Below are positions 28,447-36,507 of a stretch of DNA of 36,507 nucleotides, piece by piece. A program made the translations under genes and the position numbers. This stretch comes from Tritrichomonas foetus (taxonomy: Eukaryota; Parabasalia; Tritrichomonadida; Tritrichomonadidae): contig MLAK01000856.1 in NCBI GenBank assembly GCA_001839685.1, positions 17,515 to 54,021 on the forward strand. Reading direction: 5' to 3'. The first letter of the stretch is position 1, and every line of letters begins with the position of its first letter. The notes beneath the pieces are model-generated. The model had not been told where the DNA came from and did no database searches. It was given only the letters and a program-made list of their open reading frames with translations.

Positions 28447-30545
28447 AACTTCTCAATAATTTCGAAATTATGTAATGAGTCTTGATGTTTTTCTTTCAGG
28501 GCAGCAATTTCTTTTTCTATTGCATTTTTCTTCTCATTTATTAATTTCGCTAACGATTCTTCTTGATCTTTTTTCATTTGATTTAATGTCCGAATCAGTT
28601 TTTCAGAATCGAATTCATTTTGGGTTTCAACTTCAAAATTCATCACAGAATTTTCATCTACTTTTAGTAAAGTTTTATTCTCTAACATTTTGATTTTGTT
28701 TAAAGCTTCTGTATATTCTGACATAATTGAAGATGCAAATGATTCAAGTTTTGCATTTGATTCCCGCAACGCTTTATTCTTCTGAGTTGCAGCAATTAAT
28801 TGTTGGAAATAAGTATTGTTTCCATTCATCTTTTCTTTCTTCATTTCTGGTGAGGATGATGAATTTGTTTCTGTAAAATCAAATGCAGATGAAGCTTCTG
28901 ACATAAAACTATTAGATTCATCAAATTCATTCTGCTCGTATTCATATTGATCAGTTTCATCATGATGATTAAGGAACTCTGGCGAATTTGGAAATCGTAA
29001 AGAATGCTTATGATAATTTCTCCTTCTTCCTGCCTGCTTTCTATCATAAATAGGGTCTTGAACATCAGAATCATCACTTTCATCACTTTGAAGCAAGTCA
29101 GATTCATCATCAGTATTATCACTTACCTCTTCCTCTCTGGTGGATTGGCAATTATTATGATCATCCATATCATTGAAATCATCAATAATCAATTCATAAA
29201 TTAAGTTTTCTTGTATTCTAAATGAATCAATTTGTGTTTTATCTGATTCTGGCATATGAAGATGTGTTTTCATTTCCGCAATTATTTCCTCTAGTTCTTG
29301 ATTTTTTGTTTCTAGTTCTTTTATATAGTTTGAATAGTTGTCTTGTACTTTACAAAATTCGCTAATTTCTTGGTCTTTCTTTTCTATTTCTTTCTTTAAT
29401 TCATAGTTTTCTTCAATAATTGATTGAAGTTGATCATTCTTTCTTTTGAGCATTTCATTTTCTTTAGTTAGTTGATTATTTTGATCCCGAATAACTTTTA
29501 CAATTGATGATAATTCATTGTAATGATCATTTTCAGTTTCTTGCGTTCGATAATCTTCAATTTCGGCTTGGTATTCGTTTATTTGGTTTGATAGAGATTT
29601 ATTTCTTTCGTTTAATTGCTCTAATTGTTCGTTCAGTTTCAAGATTTCAGTATCTTTTTCTACCATGGCATTTTTCTGTTTTTCAAATTCTTCCTTCAAT
29701 AATTTATTATCATTTTGAAGTTCAGTTTTTTCTTGTTCGACACAATTATAGGAATTGAGAAGTTCATCATATTTTACTTTTTCTTCTTTTAATTCATCAT
29801 TCAATTGTTTAATTTCTCCCAAATTTTGATCATTGTCATTCAATTGTTCAACATTTTGTTGATTCATTTTTGCGTTTTCAGTGATTTCATTTAATTGTTT
29901 CTTCAAAGAAACAATTTCATTACTTTTATTTACAAGTTCCTGAGTAGATTCGTTTAACTTAACTTGAATAGATTTGAGTAATTGACAATTTTCTTTCAAA
30001 TCAGTCATTAAAACATCATTTTTCTTTTCAAGAGAGCGAATTCTTTTCTTTAACTTTTCTTCTTCTTCATTCTCGTTTTCATTTTTGGCCTGGAAATCAG
30101 TTTTTTCTATAGTTTCATTGACATATGAGTCACTAGAAATCTCGGTATTATCAGTTGTTAATACAGATGAGAATCCAACAGGCGAAGGCTTTATCGTATG
30201 AGAAAAAGAAACATGTGGCTTTTGATTAGATTTTTTTGTTCTGCCAGATGTTCTTTTGGAAAGATTTTCTTTGTCAGTAAACATCAAATTATTATCGATT
30301 GACGATAAAGGAGTTCTTTGTGATTTACATTCGAAATTGACGGACATACTAGAATTAGAAGTAATATTCGAGGCTGGTTTTGAAAAAGTTGTGTCATTTA
30401 AGTCTGAATATCTATTCTTGGGTTTAAAATTGGCAAATATCTGTGAATTCTTGAAAGATCGTTGCTTAAATTCATCTCGTATTATAGGTTTATGTAGATT
30501 GTCTGTACTAGAAGTAGAAAAATATCCTTGCTTAGCAAGCTTCAT
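28434..30545 (-). CDS. Long coiled-coil protein with acidic region and KEN motif, function unknown
   Basis: The protein is 703 residues. The Ser/Thr/Asn-rich N-terminal 150 residues appear disordered and contain a KEN tripeptide at 92-94 (DKENLSKR), which can be an APC/C degradation signal. Gln/Glu/Asn/Lys-rich coiled coil spans about 155-440. A very acidic, disordered segment (about 450-510, runs of Asp/Glu/Ser) and a charged linker follow, then a second coiled coil (about 600-700). No enzyme motif is present. Its build is that of a cytoskeletal, centrosomal or Golgi tether, but nothing identifies which. ATG 30543-30545 is the first available; no good Inr lies close upstream. The stop falls in the 16-bp duplication next to the Stealth fragment, so the natural C-terminus may have been lost. 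Confidence 0.85.
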   Translation of the reverse strand: MKLAKQGYFSTSSTDNLHKPIIRDEFKQRSFKNSQIFANFKPKNRYSDLNDTTFSKPASNITSNSSMSVNFECKSQRTPLSSIDNNLMFTDKENLSKRTSGRTKKSNQKPHVSFSHTIKPSPVGFSSVLTTDNTEISSDSYVNETIEKTDFQAKNENENEEEEKLKKRIRSLEKKNDVLMTDLKENCQLLKSIQVKLNESTQELVNKSNEIVSLKKQLNEITENAKMNQQNVEQLNDNDQNLGEIKQLNDELKEEKVKYDELLNSYNCVEQEKTELQNDNKLLKEEFEKQKNAMVEKDTEILKLNEQLEQLNERNKSLSNQINEYQAEIEDYRTQETENDHYNELSSIVKVIRDQNNQLTKENEMLKRKNDQLQSIIEENYELKKEIEKKDQEISEFCKVQDNYSNYIKELETKNQELEEIIAEMKTHLHMPESDKTQIDSFRIQENLIYELIIDDFNDMDDHNNCQSTREEEVSDNTDDESDLLQSDESDDSDVQDPIYDRKQAGRRRNYHKHSLRFPNSPEFLNHHDETDQYEYEQNEFDESNSFMSEASSAFDFTETNSSSSPEMKKEKMNGNNTYFQQLIAATQKNKALRESNAKLESFASSIMSEYTEALNKIKMLENKTLLKVDENSVMNFEVETQNEFDSEKLIRTLNQMKKDQEESLAKLINEKKNAIEKEIAALKEKHQDSLHNFEIIEKFLCH

Positions 30546-31649
30546 TTTAAATTTAAAATAATTATAAACGTACTCGAAAATAAAAATGGCTCAAAATTAC
30601 AAATTTCATGAATTGGCATAAGTGCTACATGTTTAGCTGAATAAATGGTGTGAAATTATTCAGAGGTATCGAGAAAAGTGAATATGTATTTTGAGAATTG
30701 TGAATGAAGCGGTTTGATTGAAAATTTCAATTGCTAGTAAAAATAAGAAGATCACATTTTAATAGAAAGTGATTCAGAAACATAATTATTTTGAATCACG
30801 AGTAGAAAAAAGAGATTACTACATCTAACAGCACTTGTTATCGATGAGATTAATACGTGTAGAGATTAAATTTTGTGAACCGTTTCATATCGTTGAATCA
30901 AAATATTTGCACAAATAAAATTAATGCATTCAATAATTTAAAATGAAAATATTTTGATTTTAAATGATCAAATTCCATAAATTATTCATTATATGTTATT
31001 AAAATTAGTAGATATATGTATTAATTATATTATATATTATTTATATGCAAATATAAATCCCAAAATAGCAAAATTGTTTGATTGCATTTTTACTCAAAAA
31101 ACGTTTTTTTTCAAAGATTCAACCATCTGATTGAGAGTGGGTAGAATATTTATTGTCATTTGAAACATTAAACTTTTGATATATCCTTTTATAATTCCTA
31201 GTAACTATTTTTTTTTTCGATATTAGAATAAATAAATTCGTATTTTAAATATATTATTTGAATTTAATATATTTTTTTTCTTATTTATACCAGGATATAT
31301 TTACAATATCATTTTATTTTTCCTCAAATTATATTCAATATATAAAAAATATTTTCAAACATTTGTGTTATTTATCTTAGAAATGGAAATCATCTTTCAT
31401 GAATCACATAGAGTTTTGACGGGAAAAAATGAGGAAAAATTATTCGCCATCAATGAAAAACATCTAGAATCTACAGAAATGATACCATTCAATTGAATAA
31501 ATTCTAACTTTACCACCAATTTTCAATCCAACCATATAAAATAAAAAAAAGATTTTATATTCAGAAATTTGAAAACTCTCTCAATTGATAAAAGAAAACA
31601 GTTCAGAAAAAGTGATGAAATAAATTGATTCATTTAATTAAAACTTCAG
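30546..31649. other. Divergent intergenic region between the coiled-coil and adenylyl cyclase genes
   Basis: 1.1 kb of AT-rich sequence with no supported gene, presumably holding both promoters. Only the Inr at 31630-31634 is recognisable. No RNA gene or repeat of note was seen. Confidence 0.6.
31630..31634 (+). promoter_or_regulatory. Initiator (Inr) of the adenylyl cyclase gene
   Basis: TCATT fits TCA+1Y(T/A), with the presumed +1 A at 31632, 18 nt upstream of the ATG at 31650. Confidence 0.6.
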
Positions 31650-34600
31650 ATGCAAGTTGAGCAATCGCAGGTGTCTGTTCGCTCAACTTCTTCTGTAAAC
31701 GCAAACAACGGAAACAGAAGAAAAATCGCTTTGGGGCTCAGTTCAGCTTTCGATTCTATTTTTCCTTTAATGGATAATGTATTTCAACACACGACTGCGC
31801 CAGCTGCTGTAACGACATTAGTAATCATTTTCTTCTACATTCAAGTGATATTTTCAGCAATGTGGCCTGTCTGCAATTTTTGGAATTGCCATGTTGACAA
31901 TAATCTGACAAATGTAGCTTCCCAATTTCCAAATACTCATATAAATAATGTTCACAATTTCAGCAATAAATATTTATTCATTAACCAACAAAATAATTCT
32001 TTGTTGGAAACTAATTCAATAATGTCATCAAAATCATCATTAAGAGCCAGTGAAAACAATCACACTGATTCTTTCTTTGAAAATGCATTCAATATTATAC
32101 AAACTGTTTTTTGGTTCACTCCCAAAAATGTCACCAAAAATTATTTAATTGTAGAATTTATAATTTTTTTGGTTATTTCTCTTCTATCTTATGGCTTAAT
32201 AGGATATACTCTGTTTCGTTTCAGAAAATTTCATCGCTTTGATATAATATTTTTATATACAACAAGATTTATTGTTGAAATATTTGCTCCACTTTTATTC
32301 CATCCAGCTGCTGCTTTTACTGGAACTTCTTTGAAAATGTATCTTGAAACAAAAGAAAGCATTTATTTGGCTTTTTCAATTGTTGGCGTAATTTTATATG
32401 TATGTTATGTTTTTCTTTTTATAGTCGCTTTTTCATTATCGTCAATTTCAGCATATTTAAATGTCACGATTTATTCAATGTTTGATCCGACTCCTTTAAC
32501 TGCCATGTCCACACTTTCTTCACTTTTTGTCGCTTTTTCATTTCTAATTTCATTTTTTTCGTCATGGCTTTTCAATTTACTTCAAGTTATTCATATGGTT
32601 TGTGTAGTAATTATTTTGATTTTTCTGATAGATCTTGCATTTCATAAACTTATGGGAACAATTTTAGCAATTTCTGTTCTAGATGTTTGTATTGCCATGG
32701 ATATCATTATGATTATTTTTACAAATATTGAAACTGTAAAAAAGACGATTGACGAAGCTGGAAATATAATTTTTGAAGAAAACCCACCAAAATTTGCCCC
32801 GTTCATTATATTGGTTGGGGTGCTTGTTTTAGGAATCATTATTAACATGATTATTTTTAAATCAAAAGTCAATCGAATTATTCGGTCACTTAAAAAAAAC
32901 GATTCATTGATGACAGAAGCCCAAAAAAATGAACACTTTGCGAACTTGAAACTTCATTTGTCGGAGAAAAAAGCATTAATGTATTTAAGAGTTGGTTTTC
33001 AAAATAACTGTGATCTTTTTATCGATTGGTCTCTGATGAAATTTGTTATATCACATCATCAAAGTAATAATGCAATTGCTACTTGTGTTCAATTATTAGC
33101 ATTCTTCCCTGGAGAGTCTCGTCAATTAAATGCATTCTTTATCTCTGCTTCTGATAAACGAAATCTAAGCTTTTCACATCGATTTTTAATTTATCAAGTT
33201 TACAGAATAAAAACTTTACGACAATCAAGCGCTAGTTCTGATGCGAATGAAAAACTTGCTGAACTCAAAAGACTCACACAAAATTGTGAATCAGAAATTA
33301 ATGGCTTTTGGACGAAAAATGATTTAAGTGCTGGTTACTTTGAAGTTATTTCAACCAATGTTCAATCAATAAATAGTTTATGGAAAGAAGCAATTCGAGA
33401 TTATCCTAATAATTCCAAATACAGTGATGAATATTGTCGGTTCTTAATAGAATGTGCAACAGACTTTGAACAAGCAATTGTTCAGAAACAAAGAGCAGAA
33501 TTGATTGAAATGGGAACTAACTTTTCAGTAGATATTTCTTTTAGACGAATGGTAAAAAACTATCCTAATTATCTAAAGAAAGATATACTTGATTTTAAAG
33601 GAAACTTCAAATCGGCTGGAACTAGTCATAAGAAAGGAAGTACTACCACTTCAAGTTCAAGTAATTCAAATAGAGATACTGATTTTTCAACTGGAAAAAT
33701 AGAAGTTGATGCAGAACTTGAAAATTCACTTGGAAAATTACTTTTTCGAAATTCGAAACTTCGAATGGCACTTCATCATTCTATTAAAAATCGTTCACTT
33801 CCACCAATTGATATCGCTCCTTTTGCTGGAATTATATCAGTTGTTGTGTCATTTGCTGCTTTTATTGGACTTTATGTTTATTTTAAAACTATATATTCTG
33901 AAAGAGGTACTTCAATGGATCGTTTGAATTATCTCAGTCAAACTCGTTTCAATTTTGCTGTAACAAATATCATTTTATTACTTGATTTCTTGCGTCAAAC
34001 TGGCCGTATGGATAATTACATGGATCTTGATGATGGAATGCTTTCAGAAGATGAAGATTATTCAGTCTACATAGATAATCATATCGAACGAACAAAATAT
34101 TCGGAACAAATAATGTTTTATAATTCTTTATCTAAAAATAATTTTACTACTTTATTGGATGATGTTACAGCATTGGCTGAAGCAGGCACTGATGTTTATA
34201 CAGTAGCTGAAGAATTGTTCGATGATTCAGTTAATATTACTGTATGCTATGATAATATACAACTTGAAGCATTTCCCAATAATATGAAAAATTTAATGGT
34301 ATTAGCCTTTGTCATTCAAACCGAACTTGCAGGAATTTCAAAGAAACAACTTTTTTACAGCGATGATTATTGTCAAATTTTGGCCAATTGGAATTCTTTG
34401 CAAACTGCTGCTGATTCCATTTTTCTTGCATTTTCTGAAATGCAAGTTGATCGAGGAAATGAATTGAAGAAATTTGGAGTTTATTTAATGATTGTAGTTC
34501 CAATAATTCTATTTATTTTCACATTTATTCCAATATTTTCACTTTCATTGATATTTCTTTCATATGTCATGAAATATGCAAAAGCTCTCAATAAAATGGA

Positions 34601-36507
34601 TAATGAAGCCAAAGAGATGGCTAAAGCTCCACTTCGCAGGGATGTTGATGAAGAGAGTACTGATGTTGCTGAACCAAAAAATTCTTCATCAATTGCTTCT
34701 CTTGTTTTATTCATGATCTTTTTATCATCTTTGGTTTTAACAATAATATGTATTTTAATGGTTTATACTGGAACAAGTTCTAACGATACAATTTCCACGT
34801 ATAATCGTTGGGAATATTATGCAGCTCAGAGATTTACTTTAGTTGCCGAGTGTCTTCATCAAACGCTTCTTGTTGTTATTTTAAATTCTAGTATAACAAC
34901 AAGATTTACAACACGTGCTAGGCAAAAAAGGTTTGCCATAAATTCCTTAAATAAGCTAAGAGAATACAATGAAAATCTTTTACAAGGTACAGATACAATG
35001 GATCCTTGTTTTAATGCTGATGATCTCCTTGATGAGTATAACATCAAAGATGCATGTAATAATCATGATGGATCATACTCACTTCATAACATTGTTAAAT
35101 GTGCTTCTGCAAATCAAGTAATATCGGTATTTTCTGATGAGGTTCAGGAAATTTTACTTACTCCTGAAAAATTCAATGGATCTGTTTCTGATGTTGTCAC
35201 AATATCGCTTGTTCATCTTTGCAATGTTCATCTTTGGAAACGTCTTGATTTATCGTTGAATCGTATTGTTGAACTAGGATCAAGTGAATTCGATCGAATG
35301 ATGAATATTCTAATGATATTTATGATTGTAGGACTAATATTATCATTACTTGTATTATCTTTTTGTCTTTATATCAGAAAAAGAATGATTATGACATTTT
35401 CATCAATTAAAATACTTATTAAGAAATTGCCTCCTCTTCAAATTGTAAATAATAAAGCTTTAATAAACTTATTGATTAATCGTGATAATTATAAGAAAGA
35501 TGATAATGACTCAGTTCATTCAGCCATTATCAGGGCTAACCTTGACGGAATCTTTTGTATTGGACACAGTGGCATTGTTGAAATTGTTAATCCAGCTGTT
35601 ACTACGATTCTTGGATATACACCTGAACAATTACTTGGTCAACCTTTAGCTGTGTTTTTCAATGAAGCTGCAGCTGAAAACATTTTAAAACAGATTGAGT
35701 TAATGATGAATAAGCAAAGTAAAAATGTTTTTGAAGGGCATACAATTTGTGTTACCGATACCGGAAACGAAGTTCATTGCCATTTAACTATTCTTGGAAT
35801 GACAAATTCTCATTCTGATGTTGAATCTTTCGTAGTCATTCTTCGAGATGAAACAGAATTGTTGAATAATCAGCATGAAGCTGAATTGGCTAAACAAAAG
35901 TCTGAAGATCTTCTTTATCAAATTCTTCCTCGTTCAATTGTTACTCGGTTAAATCAAGGAGAAAAAGATATTTCATTTTCTGTACCAAGTGCTTCAATAT
36001 CATTCATAGATATTGTTAAATTCAGCGAGTATGCCTCGCTTCTTTCACCAGAAGAGATTATGGGCAACCTATCAACTGTCTTTGCAGCATTTGACCGTTT
36101 ATTAGAAAAATATCCACTTGTTATTAAAATTAAACTAATTGGTGATGTTTACATGTCAGCAAGTGGACTATTTTCTCCTGAGGAGCCACCACAGAATCAT
36201 GCTGAACAGATTATTAGATTTGCACTTGACTGTCTTTCAGAACTTGAAGAAATTAATGTAAAATTAAATGCAAATTTGTCTGTGAGAATCGGTGTGAATA
36301 GTGGTGGGCCTTTAATTGCTGGTGTCCTTGGTACAGACAAACCTGTTTTCGATATTATTGGTGATCCAATTAATATTGCAGCAAGACTTCAATCAACTGA
36401 TGTTCCTGGACGAATTCAAATTCCAAAGTCAACCTTCGATTTAATTTCTAATTTGAATTTCGATATTGAAGAAAGAGGTGAAGTTTTCCTGAAAGGTAAA
36501 GGAAAAA
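31650..36507 (+). CDS. Multi-pass receptor-type adenylyl cyclase with TmcB-like and PAS domains (3' end outside window)
   Basis: The open frame runs at least 1619 codons and continues past the right edge. It would be a plasma-membrane sensor making cAMP. About seven hydrophobic segments occupy residues 54-406. A cytoplasmic TPR-like region at about 450-650 (motifs DYPNNSKYSDEY and NYPNY) resembles the TmcB family. Further membrane spans lie near 724-747, 944-971, 1014-1039 and 1217-1241, enclosing extracellular loops. A PAS domain follows at about 1295-1405 (NPAVTTILGYTPEQLLGQPL). The class III cyclase domain has metal-binding Asp1454 (SFIDIVKF) and Asp1499 (IGDVYM). ATP-selecting Lys1495 and Asp1568, and transition-state Asn1575 and Arg1579, are also present. 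All expected catalytic residues seen are intact. The Inr 18 nt upstream supports the ATG. The domain order is the common trichomonad receptor-cyclase form. Confidence 0.95.
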   Translation, partial: MQVEQSQVSVRSTSSVNANNGNRRKIALGLSSAFDSIFPLMDNVFQHTTAPAAVTTLVIIFFYIQVIFSAMWPVCNFWNCHVDNNLTNVASQFPNTHINNVHNFSNKYLFINQQNNSLLETNSIMSSKSSLRASENNHTDSFFENAFNIIQTVFWFTPKNVTKNYLIVEFIIFLVISLLSYGLIGYTLFRFRKFHRFDIIFLYTTRFIVEIFAPLLFHPAAAFTGTSLKMYLETKESIYLAFSIVGVILYVCYVFLFIVAFSLSSISAYLNVTIYSMFDPTPLTAMSTLSSLFVAFSFLISFFSSWLFNLLQVIHMVCVVIILIFLIDLAFHKLMGTILAISVLDVCIAMDIIMIIFTNIETVKKTIDEAGNIIFEENPPKFAPFIILVGVLVLGIIINMIIFKSKVNRIIRSLKKNDSLMTEAQKNEHFANLKLHLSEKKALMYLRVGFQNNCDLFIDWSLMKFVISHHQSNNAIATCVQLLAFFPGESRQLNAFFISASDKRNLSFSHRFLIYQVYRIKTLRQSSASSDANEKLAELKRLTQNCESEINGFWTKNDLSAGYFEVISTNVQSINSLWKEAIRDYPNNSKYSDEYCRFLIECATDFEQAIVQKQRAELIEMGTNFSVDISFRRMVKNYPNYLKKDILDFKGNFKSAGTSHKKGSTTTSSSSNSNRDTDFSTGKIEVDAELENSLGKLLFRNSKLRMALHHSIKNRSLPPIDIAPFAGIISVVVSFAAFIGLYVYFKTIYSERGTSMDRLNYLSQTRFNFAVTNIILLLDFLRQTGRMDNYMDLDDGMLSEDEDYSVYIDNHIERTKYSEQIMFYNSLSKNNFTTLLDDVTALAEAGTDVYTVAEELFDDSVNITVCYDNIQLEAFPNNMKNLMVLAFVIQTELAGISKKQLFYSDDYCQILANWNSLQTAADSIFLAFSEMQVDRGNELKKFGVYLMIVVPIILFIFTFIPIFSLSLIFLSYVMKYAKALNKMDNEAKEMAKAPLRRDVDEESTDVAEPKNSSSIASLVLFMIFLSSLVLTIICILMVYTGTSSNDTISTYNRWEYYAAQRFTLVAECLHQTLLVVILNSSITTRFTTRARQKRFAINSLNKLREYNENLLQGTDTMDPCFNADDLLDEYNIKDACNNHDGSYSLHNIVKCASANQVISVFSDEVQEILLTPEKFNGSVSDVVTISLVHLCNVHLWKRLDLSLNRIVELGSSEFDRMMNILMIFMIVGLILSLLVLSFCLYIRKRMIMTFSSIKILIKKLPPLQIVNNKALINLLINRDNYKKDDNDSVHSAIIRANLDGIFCIGHSGIVEIVNPAVTTILGYTPEQLLGQPLAVFFNEAAAENILKQIELMMNKQSKNVFEGHTICVTDTGNEVHCHLTILGMTNSHSDVESFVVILRDETELLNNQHEAELAKQKSEDLLYQILPRSIVTRLNQGEKDISFSVPSASISFIDIVKFSEYASLLSPEEIMGNLSTVFAAFDRLLEKYPLVIKIKLIGDVYMSASGLFSPEEPPQNHAEQIIRFALDCLSELEEINVKLNANLSVRIGVNSGGPLIAGVLGTDKPVFDIIGDPINIAARLQSTDVPGRIQIPKSTFDLISNLNFDIEERGEVFLKGKGK

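Noticed and set aside
32642..32872. Minus-strand frames inside the adenylyl cyclase gene (also at 34312-35047)
   Set aside because: They are antisense to an uninterrupted 4.8-kb frame with recognised domains.

Overview
The window is nuclear DNA from an AT-rich, gene-sparse protist, most likely a trichomonad parabasalid and possibly a Tritrichomonas (the genus is a guess). The evidence is as follows. The genes are long and intronless. Starts are often preceded at about 11-28 nt by TCA+1Y(T/A), the parabasalid Initiator (Inr). Some stop codons overlap TAAA, the trichomonad poly(A) signal. The gene families also fit: a small R2R3 Myb, a BEACH giant, a VPS13-like protein, a Stealth-type phosphotransferase, and a polytopic receptor adenylyl cyclase with a TmcB-like region. 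I saw no rRNA, tRNA, CRISPR array or consensus trichomonad intron.

Layout, left to right. Bases 1-200 hold a 20-bp tandem repeat. A 2613-residue BEACH protein follows (771-8612, +). A CT/AT microsatellite then carries a complete 2.06-kb pogo-like DNA transposon (8706-10769) with perfect 42-bp inverted repeats and an intact DDD transposase. From 10776 to about 12570 the sequence is AT-rich and contains one decayed gene that keeps an Inr-like start. A divergent pair follows: a CoA-dependent acyltransferase-like enzyme (-) and a coiled-coil protein (14360-16468, +). Next is an R2R3 Myb (-) whose frame is cut by a TAG ahead of 42 more coding-looking codons. A 2.3-kb gene-poor stretch with homopolymers, a hairpin and a 13-bp tandem repeat leads to a VPS13-like lipid-transfer protein (19851-27212, -). 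Then come a 5'-truncated Stealth phosphotransferase fragment and a 703-residue coiled-coil protein, both on the minus strand and overlapping at an exact 16-bp tandem duplication. The last gene (31650 to beyond the right edge, +) is a multi-pass adenylyl cyclase with a PAS domain.

The genes do not form an operon or one pathway. BEACH and VPS13-like proteins both act in membrane trafficking and lipid transport, and the cyclase is a signalling receptor, but their proximity is probably incidental. The observations most worth following up are the intact transposon with bipartite terminal repeats, the nonsense-interrupted Myb, and the Stealth/coiled-coil rearrangement junction. No clearly new multi-gene system was found.
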